This document shows, one piece after another, positions 7,291-16,358 of a stretch of 36,118 nucleotides of DNA. A program made the position numbers and the translations under genes. This stretch comes from Pseudonocardia halophobica (GTDB taxonomy: Bacteria > Actinomycetota > Actinomycetes > Mycobacteriales > Pseudonocardiaceae): the NCBI RefSeq assembly GCF_027922425.1, contig NZ_BSFQ01000056.1:1-36118 (forward strand), given 5' to 3'. The notes under the pieces are model-generated. The model was not told the origin of the DNA, made no database searches, and saw nothing but the letters and a program-made list of their open reading frames with translations. How positions within the stretch are numbered: the first letter of the stretch is position 1; each line of letters begins with the position of its first letter.

Positions 7291-8706
7291 ATGGCACTCG
7301 ACCTGGCCCGTTGGCAGTTCGGGATCACGACGATCTACCACTTCCTGTTCGTGCCGCTGACGATCGGCCTGTCCGTGGTCGTCGCCTCCCTGCAGACCGC
7401 GTGGCACCGCACGGGCCGGACCGAGTACCTGCGCGCCACGAAGTTCTTCGGCAAGCTCTTCCTGATCAACTTCGCCATGGGCGTGGTGACCGGTATCGTG
7501 CAGGAGTTCCAGTTCGGGATGAACTGGAGCGACTACTCGACCTTCGTCGGCGACGTCTTCGGCGCGCCGCTGGCCATGGAGGCGCTGCTCGCGTTCTTCC
7601 TCGAGTCGACCTTCATCGGCCTGTGGATCTTCGGCTGGGACAAGCTCCCCCGCCGCGTCCACCTGGCCTGCATCTGGGCCGCCGCGATCGGCACCAACCT
7701 GAGCGCCTACTTCATCCTCGCGGCCAACGCCTGGATGCGGCACCCCGTCGGCTTCGAGATCGACCCGACCACCGGCCAGGCCCGGCTGACCAGCATCTGG
7801 GCCGTCCTGAGCAACGACCAGGCCTGGTCGACGTACCTGCACGTCGTGTCGGCCGCGTTCATCGCCGCCGGGTTGTTCGTCGCCGCGGTCAGCGCCTACA
7901 AGCTGATGAAGGACAAGGAACCGCGGGAGCGGGAGCTGTTCCGCAAGAGCATGCGGGCCGGGTTCGTGGTCACCGCGATCGCGGGCGTCGTCGTGACCCT
8001 GAGCGGCGACCACCAGGCCAAGCTGATGGCGCAGTACGAGCCGATGAAGCTGGCCAGCGCCGAGGCCCTGTGGGACGACGAGCACGCCGCCGGCTTCTCG
8101 ATCTTCGCCGTCGGCGACATCCAGGACGGCCGCAACCACGTCAACGTGCAGATCCCCGGTGTGCTCGCCTTCCTCGCCACGGGCGACTTCGAGGGCGACG
8201 TGCAGGGCATCAACGACATCCAGGCCCGCTACGAGCAGGCCTTCGGCCCCGGCACCTACATCCCGAACGTCGGGCTCCTCTACTGGGCCTTCCGGATGAT
8301 GATGGGCCTCGGCCTGGCCGGCGTCGCGATCTCGGTCGTCGGGCTCTGGATGACGCGCAAGGGCAAGCTGTTCCCCTACCGCTGGCAGTACGGGCTGGTC
8401 GTGGCCGCGCTGCCCGCCGCGCTGTTGGCCAACATCTTCGGCTGGATCCTCACCGAGATGGGCCGCCAGCCCTGGACGGTGGTGGGCGAGCTGCTCACCG
8501 CGAACAGCGTGAGCCCCGGGGTGAGCCTGACCGAGGTCGCGATCTCGTTGTCCGCCTTCACGCTGATCTACGCCGTGCTGGCGGTCGTCGAGTTCGGGCT
8601 GCTGCGCCGCTACGTCAAGGCCGGCACCGCCGCGGTCATGCCCTACCCCGAGGACGAGCCCGAACCCGAGAAGACCGACGACCGCGTCCCGGCGTTCGTC
8701 TACTAG
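7291..8706 (+). CDS. cydA: Cytochrome bd ubiquinol/menaquinol oxidase subunit I (471 aa)
   Basis: Subunit I of the membrane-bound bd-type quinol oxidase, which reduces O2 to water with haems b558, b595 and d and is favoured at low oxygen or under stress. His17 in YHFLFVPLTIGL matches the haem b595 ligand region, a later His in STYLHVVSAAF and Met in FRMMMGLGL match the b558 ligands, and the acidic EALLAFFLEST helix fits the proton path. GRQPW, a hallmark of the family, is present in EMGRQPWTVVGEL. About nine membrane segments are visible. The Q-loop is short, as in other actinobacterial CydA. It is the first gene of cydABDC, with a strong GGGAGGAG site 8 bases before the ATG. Confidence 0.97.
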   Translation: MALDLARWQFGITTIYHFLFVPLTIGLSVVVASLQTAWHRTGRTEYLRATKFFGKLFLINFAMGVVTGIVQEFQFGMNWSDYSTFVGDVFGAPLAMEALLAFFLESTFIGLWIFGWDKLPRRVHLACIWAAAIGTNLSAYFILAANAWMRHPVGFEIDPTTGQARLTSIWAVLSNDQAWSTYLHVVSAAFIAAGLFVAAVSAYKLMKDKEPRERELFRKSMRAGFVVTAIAGVVVTLSGDHQAKLMAQYEPMKLASAEALWDDEHAAGFSIFAVGDIQDGRNHVNVQIPGVLAFLATGDFEGDVQGINDIQARYEQAFGPGTYIPNVGLLYWAFRMMMGLGLAGVAISVVGLWMTRKGKLFPYRWQYGLVVAALPAALLANIFGWILTEMGRQPWTVVGELLTANSVSPGVSLTEVAISLSAFTLIYAVLAVVEFGLLRRYVKAGTAAVMPYPEDEPEPEKTDDRVPAFVY

Positions 8707-8715
8707 GAGCCGATC

Positions 8716-9717
8716 ATGGACCTGACAGTCATCTGGTTCCTCGCCATCGCCGTCCTCTGGACCGGCTACCTCGTCCTGGAGGGCTTCGACTTCGGCGTCG
8801 GCGCGCTGCTGCCGGTGCTGTCGAAGGACGACACCGACCGCCGCGTGATGATCAACTCGATCGGCCCGGTGTGGGACGGCAACGAGGTCTGGCTGATCAC
8901 CGCCGTCGGGGCGACCTTCGCCGCGTTCCCGGCCTGGTACGCCTCGATGCTCAGCGGCTTCTACCTGCCGATGCTGCTGATCCTGCTCGCCCTCATCGGG
9001 CGCGGCGTGGCGTTCGAGTACCGCGGCAAGGTCGACTCGGCGGTCTGGCGGCGACGCTGGGACGCGGTGATCGTCGCCGGCAGCGCGCTCCCCGCCTTCC
9101 TGTGGGGCCTGCTCTTCGCCAACCTGGTCCGCGGGCTCGCGATGGGCCCCGACCACGTCGTCACCACGGACGTCTTCGAGCTGTTCAACGGCTACGCGCT
9201 GCTCGGCGGGGTGCTCACCCTCGGCCTGTTCCTGCTGCACGGCGCGGTCTTCCTCAGCCTGAAGACCGACGGCCCGGTCCGGCTGCGCGCCCGGTCGTTC
9301 GCGGCCTGGTCGGCGCTGGTGGTGCTGCCCCTCCTGGTCGCCTTCGCCGGCTGGACGCAGGCGCGCAGCGGCGAGCCGTGGACCCTGCCGGTCGCGATCG
9401 TGTCGGTCGTGGCGCTCGCGCTCGGTGCCGGCCTGGTCCGGCGCCGCCGCGAGGGCTGGGCGTTCACCGCCACCGCGGTGGCCGTGGGCATGCTGGCGGT
9501 GCTGATCTTCGGCTCGCTGTTCCCCGACGTCCTGCCGTCGACCACGGACCCCGCGAACTCGCTGACGATCGACAACGCCGCGTCGGCGCCCTACACGCTC
9601 ACGGTCCTGAGCTGGGTGGCGGCGGTCTTCCTGCCGCTGGTACTCGCCTACCAGGCCTGGAGCTACTGGGTGTTCCGCAAGCGGGTCACCCGGGACCACA
9701 TCGCCGTGAGCCACTGA
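8716..9717 (+). CDS. cydB: Cytochrome bd oxidase subunit II (333 aa)
   Basis: Subunit II of the bd oxidase, an integral membrane partner that stabilises the haem-bearing subunit I. The opening VIWFLAIAVLWTGYLVLEGF followed by DFGVGALLPVL is the family hallmark, as is IGPVWDGNEVWLI a little later. About eight or nine hydrophobic segments are visible, and the C-terminus YQAWSYWVFRKRV is typical. It starts 9 bases after the cydA stop with TAGGAG as ribosome-binding site, so it is co-transcribed. Confidence 0.97.
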   Translation: MDLTVIWFLAIAVLWTGYLVLEGFDFGVGALLPVLSKDDTDRRVMINSIGPVWDGNEVWLITAVGATFAAFPAWYASMLSGFYLPMLLILLALIGRGVAFEYRGKVDSAVWRRRWDAVIVAGSALPAFLWGLLFANLVRGLAMGPDHVVTTDVFELFNGYALLGGVLTLGLFLLHGAVFLSLKTDGPVRLRARSFAAWSALVVLPLLVAFAGWTQARSGEPWTLPVAIVSVVALALGAGLVRRRREGWAFTATAVAVGMLAVLIFGSLFPDVLPSTTDPANSLTIDNAASAPYTLTVLSWVAAVFLPLVLAYQAWSYWVFRKRVTRDHIAVSH

Positions 9718-9723
9718 GAAGCC

Positions 9724-11466
9724 GTGTCGATGGTCGACCCCGCAAAATCCGTCTCCCCCATGAAACCCCTCGATCCCCGCCTGCTGCGCACGGCGAGCGC
9801 CGTCCGCACGCACCTGCTCGTCGCCACCGCGTGCGGCGCGGCCCTCACCGGGCTGATCCTGCTGCAGGCGTGGCTCGTGTCCCGCGTCGTCGCCCGCGCG
9901 ACCGGCGGCGCGGGGCTCGAGTCGACGGTCGGCTCCGCGAGCTCCGCCTCCGCGGAGCTCGCCCTGGTGATCGCGGCCGTCGCCGCGGTGGCGCTCGCCA
10001 GGGCCGGGCTCGCCTACGGCGCCGAGGCCGCCGCCCTGCGCAGCGCCGCCTCGGCGAAGTCGCAGCTGCGGATGCGGCTGGTCCGGCACGTCACCGGCGG
10101 TGTCCCCCGCGACCGGGACGCCGGTGAGCTGGTCACCCTCGCCACCCGGGGTCTCGACGCACTCGACGACTACTTCGCCCGCTACCTCCCCCAGCTCGTC
10201 CTGGCCGTGATGGTCCCGGTCGCGGTGCTCGTGGTGATCGCGGGCGCGGACTGGGTGTCGGCGGTCGTCGTCGCGGTGACCGTCCCCCTGATCCCGCTGT
10301 TCATGGCGCTGGTCGGCATGCACACGCAGGCCCGGACGAACCGGCAGTGGGCGCTGCTGAACCGGCTCGGCGGGCACTTCCTCGACGTCGTCGAGGGGCT
10401 GCCCACGCTCGCCCTGTTCCGGCGGGCCAAGGCCGAGGCGGCGCTCGTCCGGAAGGTCACCGACCAGCACCGCGAGGCGACCATGGGCACGCTGAAGGTG
10501 GCGTTCCTGTCGGCCTTCGTGCTCGAGGTCCTGGCGACGCTCGCCGTGGCGCTGGTGGCCGTGGAGGTCGGCTTCCGGCTGCTCTACGGCCGCCTGGACC
10601 TGGAGACCGCGCTGCTCGTGCTGATCCTCGCGCCCGAGGCGTACCTCCCGCTGCGTGAGGTCGGGGCGCGGTTCCACGCCAGCATGGAGGGCATCGCCGC
10701 GGCCCAGCAGGTCTTCACGGTGCTCGACGACCGGGCCGGCATCGTCCCCGCCGGCACCGGCGCCGCCCCCACCGGCGACATCCGCCTGCACGGCGTCACG
10801 GTCCGCTACCCCGGCCGCGACCGCGACGCCCTCCACGATCTCGACCTGACCCTGCCCGCCGGCCGCGCGACGCTCGTCACGGGGCCGAGCGGGGCGGGCA
10901 AGTCGACCCTGCTCGGGCTCCTGCTGCGGTTCGTCGAGCCCACCTCGGGCCGGATCACGGTGAACGCGGACGATCTCGCCGACGCCGACCCCGACCGCTG
11001 GCGCCGCGCGGTCGCCTGGGTCCCCCAGGACCCGCACCTGTTCGACGACACCCTCGCCGGCAACATCCGCCTCGGCGAGCCCGACGCCCCGGTGGCGGCC
11101 GTGCGCCGCGCCGCCACCCTGGCCGAGCTCGACGACGTCGTGGCCGGCCTGCCCGCCGGGTTCGCCACCCGGCTCGGTGAGCGGGGCGCGCGGCTGTCGG
11201 CCGGGCAGCGCCAGCGGGTCGCGCTCGCCCGGGCCTTCCTGCGGGCCGAGCGCGCGGAGACCCCGCCACTCGTGCTGCTCGACGAGCCGACCGCCCACCT
11301 GGACCCGGACAACGCGGCCGCCGTACGCCGTGCGGTCGGGCGACTGGTCGAGGGCCGGACCGCGGTGATCGTGACGCACGACCCGGCCTGGGCCGACGAG
11401 CTGCCGGCCGACGCCGGGCTCGTCCGGCTCGAGGCTCCCGCCCTGGTCAGCGGGGGTCGTGAGTGA
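9724..11466 (+). CDS. cydD: Thiol reductant ABC exporter subunit CydD (580 aa)
   Basis: Half of the heterodimeric CydDC ABC exporter that moves glutathione or cysteine-like thiols across the membrane and is needed for bd oxidase assembly. The N-terminal half has about six membrane segments. The C-terminal ATPase has Walker A GPSGAGKST, Q-loop WVPQDPHLFDDT, signature LSAGQRQRVALARA and Walker B LVLLDEPTAHLD. The GTG at 9724 is 6 bases after the cydB stop; an ATG at 9760 is a possible alternative because residues before it look unconserved. Translational coupling with cydB is likely. Confidence 0.94.
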   Translation: MSMVDPAKSVSPMKPLDPRLLRTASAVRTHLLVATACGAALTGLILLQAWLVSRVVARATGGAGLESTVGSASSASAELALVIAAVAAVALARAGLAYGAEAAALRSAASAKSQLRMRLVRHVTGGVPRDRDAGELVTLATRGLDALDDYFARYLPQLVLAVMVPVAVLVVIAGADWVSAVVVAVTVPLIPLFMALVGMHTQARTNRQWALLNRLGGHFLDVVEGLPTLALFRRAKAEAALVRKVTDQHREATMGTLKVAFLSAFVLEVLATLAVALVAVEVGFRLLYGRLDLETALLVLILAPEAYLPLREVGARFHASMEGIAAAQQVFTVLDDRAGIVPAGTGAAPTGDIRLHGVTVRYPGRDRDALHDLDLTLPAGRATLVTGPSGAGKSTLLGLLLRFVEPTSGRITVNADDLADADPDRWRRAVAWVPQDPHLFDDTLAGNIRLGEPDAPVAAVRRAATLAELDDVVAGLPAGFATRLGERGARLSAGQRQRVALARAFLRAERAETPPLVLLDEPTAHLDPDNAAAVRRAVGRLVEGRTAVIVTHDPAWADELPADAGLVRLEAPALVSGGRE

Positions 11467-13199
11467 TGAGTGACCCTCTAGGGGCAGTACGCACTCACGG
11501 GGTGGTGCGGATGCTCGGGCTCGCGCGACCACGGGGAGGCCGGTTCGCACTGGGCGTGCTGCTCGGGGCCGCCGCCACGGCCGCGGGCGTGGGGCTGCTC
11601 TCGCTCGCCGCCTGGCTGATCGCGACCGCCGCGACCCATCCCGCCGTGACCGCGCTGAGCGTCGCGGTGGTGCTGACCCGCGCGCTCGGCGTGACCCGCG
11701 GCGTGGCCCGCTACCTCGAACGCCTGGTCACCCACGACGCCGCGCTGCGCACCCTCGCCGACGCCCGCGACCGCGTCTACGCCCGGCTCGCGGCCACCGA
11801 GCCGGTCCGCCGGTTCCGCTCGGGTGACCTCGTCTCGCGGCTGGTCAGCGACACCGACGCCACGCAGGACCTGCTGGTCCGCGGCCTGACCCCGCCGCTG
11901 GCGGCGCTGCTGGTCGGGGGCGGGGTGGTCGCGCTGTCGACCGCGCTGCTGACCGAGGGCGGGCTGCTGCTCGCGGCCGGGCTGGTGCTGGCCGGCGTGG
12001 CCGTGCCGCTGCTGGCCGCGCGGGCCGGCCGCGGACCCGGTCGCAGGGTCGCCGCGGCCCGCGCCGAGCTCTCGACCGCGCTCGTCGACGCCCTGCAGGG
12101 CGCCCCCGACCTCGTCGCCTACGGGGCGATGGACCGGGCCGTCGCGCGGGTCGAGGCGGCCGACGCCGACCTCACCCGCACCGCCCGGCGCGACGCCCGC
12201 CTGCTCGGTCTCGGCGCCGGGGCCACCGCGCTGCTGGCCGGCCTCACCCTGTGGGGCTCGCTGCTCCTCGGGGTCGCGGCGGTCTCGGCGGGCCGGCTCG
12301 GCCCGATCCCGCTGGCCGTGCTGGTGCTCACCGCGCTGGCCGCGTTCGAGATCGTGGCACCGCTGCCCGCGGCGGCCGCCCGGCTCGGCGCGGTCCGCGC
12401 GAGCGGCGAGCGGCTGTTCGGGGTGCTCGACACCCCGCCGCAGGTCCGGCCCGCGTCGGACGAGCCGGTGCCCGCCGGCCCGGCCGACCTGCGGATCCGG
12501 GACCTGACCGCCCGCTACGACGGTCCCCTGGTGCTCGACGGCCTGGACCTCGACGTCCCGGCGGGGGCGCACGTCGCCGTCGTCGGGCCGAGCGGGGCGG
12601 GCAAGAGCACGCTCGCCGCGATCCTGTTCCGCTTCCAGGAGGCCGAGGGCGGCGCGGTGCGGCTGGGCGACGCGGACCTGCTGCACCGCTCCCCCGACGC
12701 CGTGCGCGCCGCGGTGAGCGGGGTGCCGCAGGACCCGCACGTCTTCGACAGCACCGTGCGGGAGAACCTGCGCCTGGCCCGACCGGCGGCGACCGACGAC
12801 GAGCTGCGGGCCGTCCTCACCCGCGTGCGCCTCGACCTGGACCTCGACGAGCCCGTCGGGATCCGCGGCAGCCGGCTCTCCGGCGGCATGCGGCAACGAC
12901 TCGCGCTGGCCCGCGCGCTGCTCACCGATCCCGCGCTCCTCGTGCTCGACGAGCCGACCGCGCACCTCGACCCCGGCACCCGCGACGCCGTCCTCGACGA
13001 CCTGCTCGACGCCGCCGCCGGCCGCGCCACCCTGCTGATCACCCACGACCTGGCCGGGGTGGAGCGGATGGAGCACGTGTACGTCGTCCGCGAGGGGACG
13101 GTGGCCGAGCACGGGACCCCCGCCGAACTGCTGGCCGCCGACGGCTGGCTCGCGCGCGCGGGTCGGGCCCCTCTCAGCCGCGCCACAGCCGGGCGCTGA
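11466..13199 (+). CDS. cydC: Thiol reductant ABC exporter subunit CydC (577 aa)
   Basis: The second half of CydDC. It has an N-terminal membrane domain (about six segments) and a C-terminal ATPase with Walker A GPSGAGKST, Q-loop GVPQDPHVFDST, signature LSGGMRQRLALARA and Walker B LVLDEPTAHLD, followed by the switch His in LLITHDLAG. The ATG at 11466 overlaps the cydD stop (TGATG); a GTG directly before it at 11463 would add one residue. The order cydA-cydB-cydD-cydC is typical of actinobacteria. The operon may continue into the lipoprotein gene 13 bases downstream. Confidence 0.94.
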   Translation: MSDPLGAVRTHGVVRMLGLARPRGGRFALGVLLGAAATAAGVGLLSLAAWLIATAATHPAVTALSVAVVLTRALGVTRGVARYLERLVTHDAALRTLADARDRVYARLAATEPVRRFRSGDLVSRLVSDTDATQDLLVRGLTPPLAALLVGGGVVALSTALLTEGGLLLAAGLVLAGVAVPLLAARAGRGPGRRVAAARAELSTALVDALQGAPDLVAYGAMDRAVARVEAADADLTRTARRDARLLGLGAGATALLAGLTLWGSLLLGVAAVSAGRLGPIPLAVLVLTALAAFEIVAPLPAAAARLGAVRASGERLFGVLDTPPQVRPASDEPVPAGPADLRIRDLTARYDGPLVLDGLDLDVPAGAHVAVVGPSGAGKSTLAAILFRFQEAEGGAVRLGDADLLHRSPDAVRAAVSGVPQDPHVFDSTVRENLRLARPAATDDELRAVLTRVRLDLDLDEPVGIRGSRLSGGMRQRLALARALLTDPALLVLDEPTAHLDPGTRDAVLDDLLDAAAGRATLLITHDLAGVERMEHVYVVREGTVAEHGTPAELLAADGWLARAGRAPLSRATAGR

Positions 13200-13212
13200 C
13201 ACTCTCCGGGCC

Positions 13213-14565
13213 GTGCGTTCCCGCCGAACCCCTCCCGTCCTCGCCGCCCTCGCGGCCGGCCTGCTCGCCCTGGCCGGCTGCTCGTCCACCACCCCGCCCG
13301 CGACCGGCGCGGCCACCGACCGGTCCGCCGCGGGGCTCGACCTCGGCGAGGGCTGGGACTGGGCGCCCCAGGGCGCCCCGCTCGACCTCGGGGTGACGCA
13401 CACCCAGGACAGCCTCGACGACCACGACCCGGCCGGGTCCAACGCCCGCGGCGAGGCGATCCTGAAGGACTCCGCGGTGTGGCAGAACGTGCACCTCATG
13501 GGCTTCGGCACGCTCAGCCCCGAGCCCGCGCCCGGGCAGTTCGACTGGGCGACGCTGGACGAGCGCATGGACCTGGTCAAGCGCACCGGCGCCCGCACGG
13601 TCCTCACCGCCTGCTGCGCGCCGGACTGGATGAAGGGCGGCGTCGCCGGGCAGACCGACTGGACGCGGCTCGAGGTCGCCCCGCTGCCGCAGGACTTCCG
13701 GGCCTACGCCGACCTGGTCGCGCAGACGGTGCAGCGCTACCCGCAGATCGAGCGGGTCGTGGTGTGGAACGAGCTCAAGGGCTTCTTCGACATGACGAGG
13801 AACCGGTGGGACTACGAGGGCTACACCGCGCTCTACAACGCCGTGTACACCGCGGTGAAGGCGGTGCGCCCGGACGTGCAGGTCGGCGGCCCCTACCCGG
13901 TCATGATCAGCCTGCCGCCGGACGACCCGAACGCCTCGGACACCCTCGAGGGCAGCTGGGGCGCGATCGACCAGCGGATCCTCGACGCGCTCGAGTACTG
14001 GGACACGAACAAGGTCGGCGCCGACTTCCTGGCCGTCGACGGCGGGACGGCGCAGCGCGGCGACACGATCAGCGGCCGGCTCGACGACGCCGCCGTGAAG
14101 TTCTCCGACGTCACCCGGTTCCTGCGCAGCACGACCACGCTGCCGATCTGGTGGACCGAGTTCTACTCCGAGGTGCCCGAGGGACAGACCGGCGCCGCGG
14201 ACGGCCAGGCCAGCGCCGCCTCGACGCTCGCCTCCGTGGCCGCGTTCGCCCGGTCCGGGGTGTCGGTCGCGCTGCTGTGGGGCCCGCAGGGCAGCTCGCT
14301 GCCCTACTCCGCGCTCTGGACGGACGCCACGGAGGCGGCCGGTGGCGAGCCCACCCCGCTCACGCAGGCGTGGGAGTGGCTCGTCCCCCGGCTCGCGCAG
14401 GGCGACGTGGAGCTCGGCACCGCACAGGACTCGCCGCTGATCGCCTTCCGGGCGCCGGACGGCTCCGCACTGGTCGTGAACGTCTCCGACGACGAGGTGC
14501 CGGTCGCCGGGCAGGAGCCGCTGGCCCCCTACGCGATCGGGCTCCGCAACGCCCCCACACCGTGA
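13213..14565 (+). CDS. Lipoprotein with clan GH-A (GH39-like) glycosidase fold (450 aa)
   Basis: An exported lipoprotein: positively charged MRSRRTPP, a hydrophobic segment, then lipobox LAGC with Cys23 as the lipidation site. The body looks like a TIM-barrel glycosidase of clan GH-A, nearest GH39. VVVWNELKGFF places the acid/base Glu at residue 187 after the typical Asn, and PIWWTEFYSE places the nucleophile Glu at 316. The short C-terminal region (ALVVNVSDDEVP) resembles the accessory beta domain. Substrate is unknown; a beta-xylosidase or similar surface glycan activity is one option. The GTG at 13213 lies 13 bases after the cydC stop, so it may be read with the cyd operon; no good ribosome-binding site is visible. 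Confidence 0.78.
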   Translation: MRSRRTPPVLAALAAGLLALAGCSSTTPPATGAATDRSAAGLDLGEGWDWAPQGAPLDLGVTHTQDSLDDHDPAGSNARGEAILKDSAVWQNVHLMGFGTLSPEPAPGQFDWATLDERMDLVKRTGARTVLTACCAPDWMKGGVAGQTDWTRLEVAPLPQDFRAYADLVAQTVQRYPQIERVVVWNELKGFFDMTRNRWDYEGYTALYNAVYTAVKAVRPDVQVGGPYPVMISLPPDDPNASDTLEGSWGAIDQRILDALEYWDTNKVGADFLAVDGGTAQRGDTISGRLDDAAVKFSDVTRFLRSTTTLPIWWTEFYSEVPEGQTGAADGQASAASTLASVAAFARSGVSVALLWGPQGSSLPYSALWTDATEAAGGEPTPLTQAWEWLVPRLAQGDVELGTAQDSPLIAFRAPDGSALVVNVSDDEVPVAGQEPLAPYAIGLRNAPTP

Positions 14566-14615
14566 TCCCCGCTGCGGCCGCCCCTCCCGGGCGGCCCCAG
14601 CGGGAGCAGCGGGAC

Positions 14616-15428
14616 CTAGCGAACCCGGCGGGTGACCGTCGCCGTGGTGGCCAGCTTGCCGGTGGGCCCCCACGCCTCCACCTCGACCACCCCGAAGGAG
14701 CGGCCCGCGTGCACCACCCGGGTGCGGAACTGCGTGGTGCCCGCGACCGGTGAGGGCCGCAGGTAGCAGATCCGCATCGAGCCCGTGACCAGCGGCCGGT
14801 CCGGGGGGCCGGGCAGTGCGGCCGCCGCGGCCACCTCCGAGGCGGTCAGCATGATCCCGCCGTGGATCGTGTCCAGCTCGTTGGCCAGCGCCGCCACGCC
14901 CGGCACCGACAGCACCACCGGGTCGCCGGACATCTCCGCACCCAGCAGCCCCACGACCGAGCCCACCGGCGGCACCTGCACCTGCGGGACCACGGCGTCG
15001 ACGTCCGGCACCCCGGGCGTGAACTTGCCCCACTCGGTCGCGACGCCGAGCAGCGTGCCGTCCGCGGCCAGGATCCGGCCCTGGGAGAGCGAGCCCTCGG
15101 CGTCGGCCGCGACCGCCCGCGCCTCGACGGTCACGGGGGACCCGTCGAGCGGGACGGGCGCGACGAGGTCGACGGCCAGCTCCGTGGTGACCGCCCAGCC
15201 CTCGACCGGCCGGGGCAGGAGCATGGCCTGCCCCAGCACGGCGTCGAGCAGCACGCCCAGCGCCCCGGCGGAGGGCCGGCCGTCGGGGCCGACCATCCAC
15301 CGGGCGGTGGGCATGCTCGCGCGGACCAGGCCCGCGTCGTCGACCTCGATCGGGCCCATCCCGACCAGGCGGTCCGGCCCGAGGGGCGCCGTCAGCAGGA
15401 CCGGCGCCACCGTCAGATCGGCCGTCAC
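14616..15428 (-). CDS. Tandem hot-dog thioesterase-like protein, PaaI family (270 aa)
   Basis: The length and two similar halves suggest a double hot-dog fold acyl-CoA thioesterase. The N-terminal half contains SAGALGVLLDAVLGQAML. The C-terminal half has ANELDTIHGGIMLTASEVA, whose HGG motif is typical of PaaI-like thioesterases, then MRICYLRPSPVAG and VVHAGRSFGVVEVEAW. It likely hydrolyses or binds acyl-CoA, acyl chain unknown. The start is GTG at 15428, one base after the SDR stop on the same strand, so the two are an operon (SDR first). This pairs a ketoacyl reductase with a thioesterase. Confidence 0.8.
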   Translation of the reverse strand: MTADLTVAPVLLTAPLGPDRLVGMGPIEVDDAGLVRASMPTARWMVGPDGRPSAGALGVLLDAVLGQAMLLPRPVEGWAVTTELAVDLVAPVPLDGSPVTVEARAVAADAEGSLSQGRILAADGTLLGVATEWGKFTPGVPDVDAVVPQVQVPPVGSVVGLLGAEMSGDPVVLSVPGVAALANELDTIHGGIMLTASEVAAAAALPGPPDRPLVTGSMRICYLRPSPVAGTTQFRTRVVHAGRSFGVVEVEAWGPTGKLATTATVTRRVR

Positions 15429-15429
15429 G

Positions 15430-16191
15430 TCAGGCCTTCGGGCCGCCGGCGACGTAGATGACCTGGCCGGAGACGAAGCTCGAGCGCTCGTCGACGAAGA
15501 ACGACACGGTCTGCGCGATGTCCTCGACCGCGCCGGCGCGCTGCACGGGGATCTCCTTGGCGCGGGCCGCCTTGAACTCCTCCCAGTCCACGCCGAGGCG
15601 CTCGGCGGTGGCCTTGGTCATCTCGCTGGCGATGAACCCGGGGGCGATGCAGTTGACCGTGACGCCGAACTTGCCCAGCTCGATCGCGAGGGTCTTGGTG
15701 AAGCCCTGCAGGCCGGCCTTCGCGGTGGAGTAGTTGGCCTGGCCGCGGTTGCCCAGCGCCGAGGTCGACGACAGGTTGACGATGCGGCCCCAGCCGGCGT
15801 CGACCATGTGCTTCTGCACGGCCTTGGCCATGAGGAACGAGCCCTTGAGGTGCACGCCCATGACCGAGTCCCAGTCGGTCTCGGTCATCTTGAACAGCAG
15901 GTTGTCCCGGGTGATGCCGGCGTTGTTGATCAGCACGGTCGGCGCGCCGAGCTCCTCGGCGACCCGGGCCACGGCGGCCTCGACGGCCGCGGCGTCGGAC
16001 ACGTCGGCACCGACGGCGATCGCCGTGCCGCCCGCGGAGACGATGGCGTCGACGGTGGTCTTCGCGGCCGCCTCCTCGAGGTCGATCACCGCCACCTTGA
16101 AGCCGTCCTGCGCCAGGCGCTGTGCGGTGGCCGCACCGATCCCCCGGGCCGCTCCCGTGACGATCGCGACGCGCTGCTGGGACTCCGCCAT
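15430..16191 (-). CDS. Short-chain dehydrogenase, FabG-like 3-oxoacyl reductase (253 aa)
   Basis: A classical SDR that should reduce a 3-oxoacyl-CoA or -ACP with NAD(P)H. It has the cofactor motif TGAARGIG near residue 12, NNAG in the middle, the Ser in VNLSSTSALG and the catalytic YSTAK. The C-terminus SGQVIYVAGGPKA is FabG-like. The frame stays open upstream to 16311, but the ATG at 16191 has a strong GAAGGAG site and gives the usual N-terminus, so I use it. It is first in an operon with the thioesterase and divergent from a second SDR. Confidence 0.92.
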   Translation of the reverse strand: MAESQQRVAIVTGAARGIGAATAQRLAQDGFKVAVIDLEEAAAKTTVDAIVSAGGTAIAVGADVSDAAAVEAAVARVAEELGAPTVLINNAGITRDNLLFKMTETDWDSVMGVHLKGSFLMAKAVQKHMVDAGWGRIVNLSSTSALGNRGQANYSTAKAGLQGFTKTLAIELGKFGVTVNCIAPGFIASEMTKATAERLGVDWEEFKAARAKEIPVQRAGAVEDIAQTVSFFVDERSSFVSGQVIYVAGGPKA

Positions 16192-16238
16192 GTTCGGTCT
16201 CCTTCGACTTCGCTCGACTGCGCTACGCACCGGTCGCG

Positions 16239-16252
16239 AACGACCGATCGTT
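16239..16252. promoter_or_regulatory. Candidate operator dyad between divergent SDR genes
   Basis: AACGA-ccga-TCGTT is a perfect inverted repeat with 5-bp arms, lying between the starts at 16191 and 16359. Its size resembles TetR-family operators common at acyl-CoA genes (inference). No regulator gene is adjacent. Confidence 0.3.
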
Positions 16253-16345
16253 TCGTTCCGATCCTCGCACCGGGCTCCCCGCACGGCGCAAGCCGCTGTC
16301 GCCCGCGCCACGTCTCCGTTCGCTCCTGAGTTGGTGCGACTGCAT

Positions 16346-16351
16346 TAAGGT
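16346..16351 (+). promoter_or_regulatory. -10 box of a probable leaderless promoter (second SDR)
   Basis: TAAGGT lies 7 bases before the ATG at 16359; there is no ribosome-binding site. Confidence 0.4.
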
Positions 16352-16358
16352 CCCGCGC

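Noticed and set aside
6217..11550. Very long open frame on the minus strand (1777 aa) across the cyd operon
   Set aside because: It lies opposite cydA-cydD, which have clear family motifs, and its translation is low-complexity Arg/Gly/Glu/His. It is a by-product of GC-rich codon structure.
16203..16226. TTCGACTTCGCTCGACTGCG-type sequence upstream of the FabG-like gene as a mobile repeat
   Set aside because: It occurs only once in this window, so I cannot show that it is a repeat element; it could be a dispersed genomic repeat but needs the whole genome.
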